This document shows, in pieces, positions 47,501-56,312 of a stretch of DNA of 64,000 nucleotides. Under the pieces are notes generated by a model that had not been told where the DNA came from, ran no database searches, and saw nothing but the letters and a program-made list of their open reading frames with translations. The stretch comes from Anagrus nilaparvatae (Eukaryota; Arthropoda; Insecta; Hymenoptera; Mymaridae). Position 1 is the first letter of the stretch. Every line of letters begins with the position of its first letter. Where the stretch lies: NCBI GenBank assembly GCA_022575985.1, contig JAKSXM010000272.1, positions 4,464,001-4,528,000 of the forward strand, read 5' to 3'. Both the position numbers and the translations under genes were made by a program.

Positions 47501-47528
47501 GGAGAACCTTGATCATTTCCGATGACAC
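44523..47528 (-). CDS. R1-like ORF2: endonuclease-reverse transcriptase (1001 aa)
   Basis: Intact reverse-strand ORF. Residues about 1-230 are an EEP (APE-like) endonuclease: VLQGNMRHAREA, LLLSEQYY, ILGGDFNARALEWG, DITFATEAASG and GSDHHYI (catalytic Asp/His). RT follows: MKNGKAPGPDGIPAEVL, SSYRPLCMLNTIGKVMESML, TLDVKNAFNSARWDDMI, AGIAQGSVLGPDLWN and the catalytic IGYADDVALTI. Near residue 920-945 is CLHCPGEKDTVEHTFFEC, the CCHC finger typical of R1/I-like ORF2. Its ATG lies inside the end of ORF1. It nicks target DNA and primes reverse transcription in the nucleus. All key residues look present. Confidence 0.93.
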   Translation of the reverse strand: MSSEMIKVLQGNMRHAREAGALLDQIAREEDANILLLSEQYYNMNHKYWLSDDTGCCAIWLRGKAQTSLTQQGKGNCHVWAKYGETTYISCYLSPNDNSAELATKLASIENTVRTVTGRIILGGDFNARALEWGMPTTNPRGRMVLEMATRCKLVVQNRGNRPTYERPGWGVSIPDITFATEAASGRIGDWRVMDDQYNGSDHHYIAFRVLEGNSQRPPYRRRPLGWNVPKMDEDRFEEYLRIESPSIPAWHGGATSPHEAEILVKKVTSLLCGACDASMPRRRPWKGRKPVYWWTPEIAELRKECHRTRRKAQRARDRPEAAVLSQEHKDAKHRLAKAIRQSKARCLCSLRDDVNKDPWGLGYKVVMGKLNRGSDNMMDAASTERIVGALFPERPIRENPVEVIPREEVPLFSEGEMVKAIKAMKNGKAPGPDGIPAEVLKRAVKVIPGILLNMFNACLVAGVFPKQWKVARLVLLNKGKGGAPDSPSSYRPLCMLNTIGKVMESMLRARLRRAIEEGGGLSEEQYGFREGHSTIDAIRRVVDTVKAEREKRPAIRKDVLLVTLDVKNAFNSARWDDMIRSLEYDFQIPSYLGNVLKDYLRDRRLLYDTLDGRRERVLSAGIAQGSVLGPDLWNAFYDGLLRVHLPEGVSLIGYADDVALTITGRDMEVTQERLNLVMRRINLWMGDHGLQLAIPKTEIVLLTRRRVPTDFDVIIDDGGNPHTIRTRTSVKYLGVQLDNKLTFWEQFQRSCEKAASVASSLSRLMANIGGPKPGKRRLLMSIVNSVLLYGSEVWAKTTEIAKYRHKISSVQRQAAVRIACAYHTVSLEAIQVVASVIPIDLLALERKFIYESVDEREVASTRARFNSMKAWNKRWKKNQEKNALWTRRLISNLQAWMGRQHGEVDFHLTQFLTGHGYFRVMLRHWHKVATEECLHCPGEKDTVEHTFFECVRYSGGRPPFPIWRPETVVPEMLRSSENWNKVAEYVRATLLKKKEEGFLS

Positions 47529-49219
47529 CTGCTTCTCGCCAAAGCCAGAGCCTCCCGGTAGCTGGGGCAGTTTCCCTCACCAGGATAGTGCTCCGTCGAG
47601 CACTTATCCTTTCTGGACGTGCAAAGGAAGCACTTGGGCTTCTCTTTGTCACATTCCGTCCTTTTGTGGCCATTTTCGCCGCATTTAAGACACGCCTTTC
47701 TTCTGTCTGGGCCTTTACAGACATATTGACTATGCCCATAGCCCAGACATTTGAAGCAGCGTCGAGCATCCGCACGGAGGCGCACTCTGCTTGATGCCCA
47801 GCCAATCTGGATTTTGCCCTTTTTGGCCAGGCGCAAAGCGTCGGCCTCAAGCAGGTCTACCACAGCCATCTGGCTTGCTGTACCTTTGGTTTTGAAAATG
47901 GTGACCTGGAATAGGTCGCCATTTTCAAGACCTACAGCCTTGGCGACAGCTGCCTGAATCTCTTGCTCATTAGTGACCCCGTCCAAATCTCGAATTTCGA
48001 GTTTTAGAGTGGGTATCATGTCACGAACATTTGACTCAGGGCCCGTGACTGCCTTAACTGCTTCTTCAAGCTTTTGCCTGTCCTCAATGGCCTCCAGTTC
48101 TATAAGGACGCTGCCGTTCTGCGTTTTCCTTATCCGGTGGACCCTTGTGCCGGACTCTTCGAGGTTCACGCTCCTCTTTAATTCAAGGAGCGTTTCATCG
48201 TAGCTTTTTCCCGCCGCCGGAGTAATCTGGAAGGCTTCCTTCCTTCTCCTAAACCTGCGTTTCCGCCTCGGTTTTTGAGGTTCCTCCACTTTGAGCTTTT
48301 CGCTCTGCTGCTTCGCTTTCGGCTTATTCCTCTTTGCCTTCTTCTTGGCTTCTTTCCATTTCTCTTGGGGTTTTCCCTGTTCCTGCTGCTGTACCACCTG
48401 CTGGTCAGACTTTTCAGTCTGAACAACTTGGCCGGTTTGCGGCCCCCTTGTTTGCTGTGATTTGGCAGCCGCTAACCTTTCTTTCTTCTGCCTTTTCTTT
48501 TCCGCCTTATTCTTGCGCCTTTTGCTCCCGTCGTTGGGATTGTCCGACTTCTCCCCGTCCGGCAGCTGAGGCTTTGGCTGCTGCATGTCCTTGCGCTGTT
48601 GGCTCTGCGCTCTCACTTGTTGCAGCAGCTGCTGCCTCTTCTCCTTTTCCTGACGTTGTTTTTCCTGCCTTTGACGCAGCCTACTTTCTGCCTCTTTAGA
48701 TTTCTCTATTGAGAGCACTAGTATCTTTTCAGGCTTCGTCGACTTCCCGTTCTGACCTCGATCATGGGGAGTTTTTTTGGTAGCATGCCTCAATTCTGGA
48801 GAGCTATCCGAAAAAGAAGACGATCGGACTCTCTTTGCCGAATTTCTGTCGGCTACCTTTTTGATAGCAGACTCCATCACTTTGGTTTCTCCTTCCAGTC
48901 TCTCCCTTATCAGCTCAAGCTGTACAAGGACGTTACCAAATAGAGTGACGCCATTTTTTAGTGGCATGCCGCAGTTCTTTTGTTTCGTTGTTTGCTGCGA
49001 CATGCTCTCATATGCATCCTTCATTTCAGCGTGGTGTTTTTCCATTGCCTGGACGGCTTCCTTCACCACAGCTATGTGGCGAAGAAAGGCGGCTGGCTTT
49101 TCCAGCGCTGCTTCGAAACCTTCATGAAGGCTGCCATCGCTGCCTGCTATGCGTTTAAATTGGTCAGCATAGCTCTCTCGTTTTGCATCTGCCATCCCCT
49201 GAGTAGATTCTACCTGCAT
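47513..49219 (-). CDS. R1-like ORF1: gag-like nucleic-acid-binding protein
   Basis: The frame is open to 49252, but the ATG there lies in the target duplication. The first Met inside the element is at 49219 (MQVESTQGM), with another at 49195. N-terminal half: helical, Gln/Lys-rich, with long basic stretches (QEKQRQEKEKRQQL; RRKRRFRRRKEA). C-terminal part: an RRM-like region, then CFKCLGYGHSQYVC, CLKCGENGHKRTEC and CFLCTSRKDKC, the zinc-knuckle trio of R1-clade ORF1. Overlaps ORF2 by 16 nt. Likely the RNP component of the retrotransposon. Confidence 0.9.
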   Translation of the reverse strand: MQVESTQGMADAKRESYADQFKRIAGSDGSLHEGFEAALEKPAAFLRHIAVVKEAVQAMEKHHAEMKDAYESMSQQTTKQKNCGMPLKNGVTLFGNVLVQLELIRERLEGETKVMESAIKKVADRNSAKRVRSSSFSDSSPELRHATKKTPHDRGQNGKSTKPEKILVLSIEKSKEAESRLRQRQEKQRQEKEKRQQLLQQVRAQSQQRKDMQQPKPQLPDGEKSDNPNDGSKRRKNKAEKKRQKKERLAAAKSQQTRGPQTGQVVQTEKSDQQVVQQQEQGKPQEKWKEAKKKAKRNKPKAKQQSEKLKVEEPQKPRRKRRFRRRKEAFQITPAAGKSYDETLLELKRSVNLEESGTRVHRIRKTQNGSVLIELEAIEDRQKLEEAVKAVTGPESNVRDMIPTLKLEIRDLDGVTNEQEIQAAVAKAVGLENGDLFQVTIFKTKGTASQMAVVDLLEADALRLAKKGKIQIGWASSRVRLRADARRCFKCLGYGHSQYVCKGPDRRKACLKCGENGHKRTECDKEKPKCFLCTSRKDKCSTEHYPGEGNCPSYREALALARSRCHRK

Positions 49220-49260
49220 TAGTTCTACTTGTTCTCCTTGGCCAGCCCACATTTGTTATT

Positions 49261-49560
49261 AAATGACCAATTAATTTTTAATTCTAATTATTTATATGAC
49301 ACAGCAATAAAATATTTAAATCACAATAATAATCAAAATAATTCATAACAATAATAATAATTGTAAATAATAATAATAATATATGTTGATACAAATAAAA
49401 TTTAAAATTTAAAATTGAAAAATATAAATATAACAAAATTTATATTCAGTATACTTCGTTGTATCAAAGAGATGACACGAAAATAAAAAATTTTCTTAAA
49501 TCTTTGAAAATGAGATTACATATCTCGAAACGCGTCAGTTTATAATTGACTTGTCACTAT
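49261..49560 (+). other. 3' continuation of the interrupted PLE with GAAAC stem motif
   Basis: After the R1-like insertion the PLE C-terminal frame continues to a stop near 49348. At 49512-49531 GAGAT-TACAT-ATCTC is followed directly by GAAACGCGTC, the same layout as the hammerhead-like motifs at 35438 and 43351, though its 5' core (TTTGAAAA) is weak. Confidence 0.45.
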
Positions 49561-49629
49561 TAGACGGAAAAAATAAATTTTCTTTTATTATAAAAAAAAA
49601 AAATTTTATTGTCTTTAATTAATCTTAAA

Positions 49630-50965
49630 ATATTTATTTTAGAATTTCAAAGCTTTTATATATAAAAAAATTCACTTTGTAGTAAAATTAGATTAGGTCG
49701 GCTGTCCCAAGTATAAAAAAGTAAAAAATTTTTAAAATTTCATTCCATTGTTAAATATATTTTTGCTGTCTGTAATATGAAAAAAATAAAAGTTTTTATC
49801 TTAGGTCTCGATGGTATTATATATGTAAAAAATTCACTTTGTAGTAAAATTAGATTAGGTCGGCTGTCCCAAGTATAAAAAAGTAAAAAATTAAAAAATT
49901 TTAATCCGTCGTTAAATAAATTTTTGATATTTTGATATTTGATATTTTATTTATTGTATAAATATACAAAGGCAGAAAATCATACATTTTATATCATTTA
50001 TGTATACAGTACGTAAAGAAAAAAAAAATTAAAAGCAAAACAATATAAAATTACATAATAGTTAATAATCTAGATTTACAGTATATAGTTCATTAATTAG
50101 ATGATGCGTAAGTGAATTTATGTATGGAGAATGGAATAGTGTATAAAGATTGAGGATTTGGAAGTGGAGATTTATTGTTAGATTGATTTGAGTTTGGTAT
50201 TGGTGAGTTTAGAAATGGGGGGCTATGTTAAGGGTCTGATGGGGAGAACTATTGATATGTTTGGAAAGGCTATTCTTAAAGGTTTTAAAAGAGGAGGATA
50301 GTCTGGTGGGAGAGTGTTCCAGTATAATCCGGTACTGATTAAGAAAGAAGTTGAGTAGGGTTTGCAATGATGAGTAGGACCTAAAGCTCTTTGAATTTAG
50401 GCCTGAGTTCTCTAGGGGGTATCCTGTATTTTAATTTTGAAAACAAAAAGTTTGAGCATTGGAATAACAGAATTTCGAATAAGAAGCAAGTACTATTGAA
50501 TTTGAATCTGTCTCCGATTTCTAGCCAATTGAGACTTTTTCTAAAGTTTGAAACGTGGTCATAGTAACCCAAGTTGAAGATATATTTAATTGTTGAATTT
50601 TGTAGTACATTTAAGGTCTTAATGTTATCATTTTTAAGATTCCCTAGTATGGATGACCAGTCATCAAAGTGGGGCATGATTAGGGACATTACAAGTTGCT
50701 TCCTAGTTTCCAAGTCGACGTAGTTTCTAAAATATCTTAATCTGTAAAGCGTGCTACGTATTTTATTAGAAATCTTGATAATATGATCATCCCATTTTAG
50801 TTTATGATGTTTTTGAGGACCGAATGCAGTGGCTTTAGTTTTGGCTAAGTTCATACCTAGTTGATTATCGTAAACCCAATTTTTGATACTTATTATAATC
50901 ATAAATTTTGGCCGTTTATAATATGAAAAATCTAAAAATATTTATCTTAGAATTTCAGTGCTTTT
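49630..50965. repeat. 165-170-bp tandem repeat split by a non-LTR insertion
   Basis: GTAGTAAAATTAGATTAGGT, then CGGCTGTCCCAAGTATAAAA, occurs at 49680 and 49841. ATTTATCTTAGAATTTCA-type ends occur at about 49637, 49796 and 50941. The second unit is interrupted after GTTAAATAAATTTTTG (49917) and resumes at GGCCGTTTATAATATG (50908). Confidence 0.8.
49919..50905 (-). mobile_element. 5'-truncated Jockey/CR1-like non-LTR fragment
   Basis: Reverse-strand ORF 50902-50381 reads VYDNQLGMNLAKTKATAFGP, then KLKWDDHIIKI, LVMSLIMPHFDDWSSIL and LNVLQNSTIKYIFNL, the thumb/C-terminal part of Jockey-like RT. Coding continues in another frame (LEHSPTRLSSSFKTFKNSLS, near 50320). The 3' end is at about 49920 with an ATATCAAATATCAAAA-type tail. 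ATAAATTTTTG / ATAAATTTTGG flank it as a probable target duplication. Confidence 0.75.
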
Positions 50966-51022
50966 ATATTGTTAATTTACAGAAGCTTTTTGAATTTTTG
51001 TTCTTTGTGTTACGTATGAGGT

Positions 51023-51038
51023 GGCCCTAAAAAGGGCC
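51023..51038 (-). terminator. Histone mRNA-type 3' stem-loop
   Basis: Reverse strand: CCAAAC then GGCCCTTTTTAGGGCC then ACCTCA. Six-base stem GGCCCU/AGGGCC and UUUU loop, with A-rich 5' flank and ACC 3' flank, match the metazoan replication-dependent histone stem-loop, which binds SLBP for processing without polyadenylation. It is about 440 nt downstream of a CCAAT/TATA block on the same strand. No histone reading frame lies between, so it may be an orphan element. Confidence 0.6.
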
Positions 51039-51460
51039 GTTTGGTTTTCTTTGTAAAATAATCGATGCGTGACCCCAGCCACGCAAAATGGAAAACAAAC
51101 TCTCATTTACAATCACACAAAATTAAAAGTAAAAACTCACAGTCAAATTCCAAAGTCGAGCAACTCGTAATTAGGCGATGTCTCCTGGCCAGGAACTATA
51201 AGACCACCTCTTCGAGCCTACGAGCTCGGAAATCGCACCAAACAAGATACCAATAATAGCTTACGAGCTATTCCAATACTGGAAAAGGAAGTCCAAGATA
51301 CACACACCCATTTCACCAAGAGCAGTCAAACAGCAAGCAAAGCGTCCAAGATTCACACCAACACCAAGTATACCAAGCGCAGTCAAAACAGCAAAGGCGT
51401 CAAATTTGCAGCGTCGAGGCTGAAGTCAGAACAGCGAATGCACGACCAATATCGTAGTTA

Positions 51461-51502
51461 TATTTATAAACCTCCCCCGACTCGTTTGCGCTTGCTGATT
51501 GG
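51461..51502 (-). promoter_or_regulatory. CCAAT + TATA promoter-like block
   Basis: Reverse strand GCCAATCAGC (51495-51504) then, about 30 nt later, GTTTATAAATATAAC (51459-51472), in a locally GC-rich stretch. Spacing fits a histone-type promoter and orientation matches the stem-loop at 51023-51038. Predicted transcript about 420 nt, near the size of a short histone mRNA. Inference only. Confidence 0.45.
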
Positions 51503-51534
51503 CGCGTGTGCGATAGCCGCTAGAGCAAAAAGAG

Positions 51535-51850
51535 CTACGACGATTGCAAAGAAGTGTTAGCCGCTATAAGCAAAAGAAGTTAAGACCATCACAAAGAAAT
51601 GTTACTACCGTAAGAGAAAAGGGAGAAAAGAACCTCACAAAGAAATGTTATTACCGTAAGAGCAAAGGGAGCAAAGACCCTCACAAAGAAATGATATTGC
51701 CGTAAGAGCAAAGGGAGCAAAGTCCAATGCTAAGCACCGCGAAGCTAAGTTTACGTAGCAAAGCTATGTCAAAGGCTATGAACGCCCGAGCTCGCCAGAG
51801 TGGCAAAGCTATGTGAAAGGCTAAGAGCGCTCGAGCTCGCCAGAGTGCAG
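51535..51850. repeat. Two short tandem arrays
   Basis: A 46-bp unit (CACAAAGAAATGTTATTACC, GTAAGAGCAAAGGGAGCAAA) repeats about three and a half times to 51722. It is followed by two copies of a 46-48-bp unit (GGCAAAGCTATGTGAAAGGC ... GAGCTCGCCAGAGTG, 51765-51850). Confidence 0.8.
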
Positions 51851-51929
51851 GAACAATTGGAGAGCGTGGCAAAGCCACGTGGAAAAATTCGGACGGCCGT
51901 GCTCGGTAGTGTTCCAGGAGCGACTCTAA

Positions 51930-52457
51930 TATTTTTCTTTTTTTTTTTTATTAATTAAAAGAAACATATATTGTTGGCTATTTCATATTGAAAAAAAAAA
52001 AATAATTTAGATGTCGGCTGTCTTCTGTCGTTATGAAAAAATCAGAAAATTAAAAAATTTCGATGTCGGGTCCCTTATCAAAAAATCCTGTACAAGCGTT
52101 GTGCACAACTTTGTGCACAAGATGTTCACAAGTTTGTACACAAGCTTGTGCACAAGCTTCTTCACAAAATCGCGAAATTTTGTGCATAAAATAGAAAAAT
52201 CTTAATTTTAAAAAATATGGACGGGAAACCGATATATACACTGAGAAAAAATGTAGAGGAAAATGTACATTTGCAACTGGAAGATTTTACTATTAATTTT
52301 AGTAAAGTTATCCGAAGAATTGAAAATAGTACATTTTACTATAATTAAGGGTAATTTTTCTTGAGTAAGATTTTCTACAAAATATTATTATACTCTCACT
52401 CTCTCACATGTGTATAACTTTTATTATTTTTTTTTTTTTTTTAATTTTTTTTAATTA

Positions 52458-52490
<33 letters not shown>

Positions 52491-52800
52491 TTTTTATAAT
52501 TTATATTTTATAAATTATATAATTTTCATTCCTTATATAGTATCTGAAATCAAATTTTGTCACTTGCGAGAAAAAATATGTAAAATAAATTCTACTAAAA
52601 TTAAGGGTAATTTTTTTTTCTTTACGGGTAGTTTATAAAATACATGTTGGTAAAAAATAACATAAAACGCCATTTTGACAACTTCAAATTATTTTACTAA
52701 TCAAAAGGGTAATTTTTACCAATACAATTTTGTGAGTGTAGACATTCAAAAGTCCAGGTAATGCACAGGAAGGTATTATTAAATTAAAAATATCATTTAC
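51930..52800. other. Low-complexity sequence and a possible MITE
   Basis: TGTGCACAAG-type short repeats at 52095-52175; T homopolymers at 52428-52485. CACTGAGAAAAAATG (52240) recalls the CACGGAGAAAAAT end of the 26311 MITE, and TTTGTGAGTGTAG (52729) could be the other end of a diverged relative, not confirmed. Confidence 0.4.
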
Positions 52801-52828
52801 CGAAAAAAGGGTCTAAAAGTTTTTCAAT

Positions 52829-53110
52829 ATGGCGTATCCGAAAACTCTAAAAACACCCGAAAATAAATTTTCTGCATTAGATTTGGGTTTTCAAGATCAA
52901 TGAAAACGAATTTGAGATGTAAATTTTTGTAATTTGACCGTGTTAATTTATTTCAGTTGTCCAATATGGCGGACCCGAAAATTTCAAAAACACCCGAAAA
53001 TAAATTTTCTGCATTAGATTTCGGTTTTCAAAATCAATGAAAACGAATTTCTGATGCAAATTTTCATAATTTGACCGTGCCAATCTTCTTTTAGTTCCAA
53101 AATTTAGTTA
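52829..53110. repeat. Tandem duplication, about 140 bp x 2
   Basis: CAATATGGCGTATCCGAAAA and CAATATGGCGGACCCGAAAA begin two units that share CACCCGAAAATAAATTTTCT and AATCAATGAAAACGAATTT. Confidence 0.82.
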
Positions 53111-53317
53111 CTACATTAGTGGCTGATAAGAATTAGAAATATACACAATATCAGTCCTAAGCTTTTATAATTTTCGAAAAATTATTGTAACTTTTGATAG
53201 ATTGAACCGATTATCTTGAAAATTTAGGTGGATACGTAAAAAAAAAACCCGATTCGAATGAAATTCTTTTCAATAAAAAAACTTTTCCTCGGTTTTTAGT
53301 TTTTTTTGTTTTTTTTT

Positions 53318-54496
53318 AAAGGACCTGGCACAAAAACATAGGAAATGGCCGTACAGTGAAAATAGCTGAATTTTTGATATGTTGTTATTCAAGTCATCCT
53401 GATCAAATTTTCTCATGGGCACCAAGCTCCAAAATCAATATTTTGGCAGCTGCCAAGCTCCAAAGTTCCGTGGCTCCAAAATAGCTAAAGTTCCATGACT
53501 AAATTATTAATCTTTTTAAACAACCTTTTTATTTATTTTATTAATATATTTTATATTATTAAAGTCATTGAATTCTAATCTGCTGTCAAATTCATAAAAT
53601 TGACAGTTGATAGCTGTCAATCAACTTTCAATTACCATTTTAAACATAAAAAAGTACATTTTTTTGCTGTATACCGTTTTTGAGAACGCTGATTTTATAT
53701 CCGCTAAAAAAAATAATAAAACTGACAGTTGACAGTTTTACGCGTTCTCTGTTTTACCCAGGATCTACGACGATCCCTTGTGTAAGTAATAATGTAAGTG
53801 TTTGTGTTTGCGTATAAATTATAAGTAAGTGTAGTGTATTTATGAATGTGGATACATGTTTATATGTCGGACATCAGACCGACAGTGTAAGCTTTAGGAT
53901 GCAAAAGATATATTTTTAAAAGGATTTATTACTAAAAATTAATAAATGACAGCTGTCAATTACCCTTTTGAACATAAAAAAAAACATTTTTTTGGCTTTA
54001 CGCTATGTTTTTGAGAACGCTAATTTTATATTCGCTTAAAATAATAATAAAACTGTCAGTTGACAGCTGTCAATTAGCTAATTAACAGCTGTCAAATATC
54101 ACAAATATTAATTCTTTATCAGATTTAAAACCAAGAACATATTTAAATGCAAAAAATGTAGCCTTTTTGTTTAAGAGAGTATTTGACATCTATTTGACAG
54201 CTGTCAACTGTCAATTTTATGAATTTGACAGCAGATTAGAACTCAATTACTTCAATAATATAAAATATATTAATAAAATAAATAAAAAGGTTGTTTAAAA
54301 AGGTTAATAATTTAGTCATAGAACTTTAGCTATTTTGGAGCCACGGAACTTTGGAGCTTGGTAGCTGCCAAAATATTGATTTTGGAGCTTGGTGCCCATG
54401 AGAACATTTGATCAGGTTGACTTGACTAACTACATTTCAAAAATTCAGCCATTTTTACTGTATGGCCATTTCCTATGTTTTTGTGCCATGTTCTTT
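53318..54496. mobile_element. 1.2-kb foldback element
   Basis: TGGCACAAAAACATAGGAAA on the left is mirrored on the right (54468-54489), and arms pair over about 330 bp (GGAGCCACGGAACTTTGGAG, GACAGCAGATTAGAA). The centre carries two direct repeats of about 110 bp rich in the palindrome TTGACAGCTGTCAA (53626-53740, 53955-54080). No coding capacity. Confidence 0.82.
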
Positions 54497-54695
54497 GATA
54501 AAAATTTTTTTCTTGGAAATTCAGATTTTTCAACATAAAAATTTTTCATCGTTATAAATCGAAATAAAACCTAGCCTATGTTATGACCCGTAATTTTAGC
54601 CGTCTTTTTCCGTAAACCCGATGTCCGTAGCTTTTATCGTGTTCTCGTTTATCGCGTTCGGACATTCATAATTAAAGATTTATATATATATATAT

Positions 54696-55529
54696 GTTAC
54701 CGATAAAGTCCGCTCTCCCGATAATGTTAACATTAACCAGTTAAAGTTAACTTTAGCGAAGCGTTTTCGTTAAAGTCCACGAAGACGATTAAAATGAATA
54801 AAAATACAACATTAACGGGTGTGTATACGATAAAGTTAACTTTAACCAATCCTTGTCAGTTAGAGTCCATGAAAGCGGTTTAGCATACTAAAAAAAATTT
54901 GTATTATAATATATTATATACGACTCTGGCTATAAGGCATCCAAGGATTTAGGTTAGGCTACTTTTTTAAAAATTCATTTCTTGGGACCAGTAATCAATC
55001 CTAGTAATAACACGCCCCTAGGGTTAGGTTAGGCTATTTTTTTTTTAAAGGCATTTTCACGCAGTAAGGCATTCCCTAGAATTAGGGCAAGGTGGGCTTA
55101 AGAACCCATGCGCAAATTTGTAAACAATACTGTGACAATGCCTTTAAAAAAAAATAGCCTAACCTAACCCTTGGGGTGTCTTATAACTAGGATTGGTTAC
55201 TGATCCTAAGAAATGCATTTTTAAAAGAGTAGCCTAACCATAGAGATGTTTCACAATATCTTTATGAGCCTAACCTAAGCCCTGAGAGTACCTTATAGCG
55301 AGAGTCGTATATAATATATAATACAAACTCGAACTCTTATATGAAACCGCTTTCATGGACTTTAACTAACAAGGATTGGTTAAAGTTAACTTTAACGAAC
55401 ATGATGCCGCTAATGTTATATTTTTATTCATTTTAATCGTCTTCATGGACTTTAACGAAAACGCTTCGCTAAAGTTAACTTTAACTGGTTAATGTTAACT
55501 TTATCGGCTTAGCGGACTCTAACGGTAAC
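54696..55529. mobile_element. 834-bp foldback element rich in GTTAACTTTAA motifs
   Basis: GTTACCGATAAAGTCCGC at the left is mirrored by AGCGGACTCTAACGGTAAC at the right with small gaps. Arms of about 380 bp meet near 55110. Inside, GTTAAAGTTAACTTTA-type blocks and TAGGTTAGGCTA motifs recur. TA-rich flanks prevent exact target duplication assignment. No coding. Confidence 0.82.
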
Positions 55530-56312
55530 ATATATAAAGGATAGGATAGGATATAATATATACGCAGCGCTACACTAAATACACAGAGCTTACTAACACG
55601 CGTCCAAGTCACACAGAGGAGCTTTGTGGCTCTATTCCCATGAGAGGGTTAAAATTTCATTTTCAATATTAACATATATGGATTTAAAAAACTAAACGTC
55701 ACACTAATTTATTTTTTTTAATTTAATTATTTATTTTCAAATCTAAACGAAAATTACAAAATAAAATAACTAATACTTCTAGCAGACTGAAAAATAGAAA
55801 AATATACTTTTGTTCTGCGCATGCTTAATTTGTTACGGATGAAAAAATGCGTGACCTACTGATTATAAACGGATCCGTTTAACGTTATATAGACTAGGCC
55901 TAAGGATTTCATTTCTACGTGGGTTTTAGTTCCTCTTTATTTTCTTAAATTGGTATTTTTGAACTATCTTGTCCACGTATTTGTTAATTGGGCACAATTT
56001 CTTTGTTGTAAAAAATGAATTCAAATAATCTATTTTTTAAATAAAAAAATAAGAATTTTATGAATCATTAATATTCTCATTTTTTAAAGACCTTAAATAT
56101 ATTGCATTTAAATTACTTTAAAATTTCTATTTAACTCCAGTTTTTCTTTAATCAATAATTTTTGTTAAGTTATCATACCTAAATGGAATCTGTAGACTAT
56201 TATATAATTCACATGAAATATAAATGGTTCTTTAAAAGTAATAAACTAGAAATTTATAAAAAAATAATCATGAAAAAATTTAGCATCTAAATTATTGTCT
56301 TGATTTGAATAC
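55530..56312. other. Fhos 28.5-kb intron, 5' end; nothing recognised
   Basis: AT-rich, no gene or repeat supported. Confidence 0.5.

Larger units (their letters stand above)
44223..49246 (-). mobile_element. R1-like non-LTR retrotransposon, both ORFs intact
   Basis: A 5.0-kb GC-rich element in AT-rich surroundings, on the minus strand. It has ORF1 (zinc-knuckle gag-like), ORF2 (EEP endonuclease, RT, C-terminal CCHC), a 280-nt 3' UTR, and an A-tail seen as a 22-nt T run at 44221-44242. A 12-14-bp target duplication defines both ends. ORF1 and ORF2 overlap by 16 nt in different frames. The 5' end is only about 27 nt from the first internal Met of ORF1, so it lacks a normal 5' UTR and is probably slightly 5'-truncated. 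Relatives: 14736-15645 and 60440-63630. Confidence 0.9.

Noticed and set aside
44277..49252. Many plus-strand frames opposite the R1-like element
   Set aside because: Antisense shadows of the GC-rich ORF1 and ORF2; no family motifs.
51065..51256. 63-aa basic plus-strand frame near the histone-type stem-loop, considered as a histone relic
   Set aside because: No core histone or H1 motif; wrong strand relative to the stem-loop and promoter-like block.
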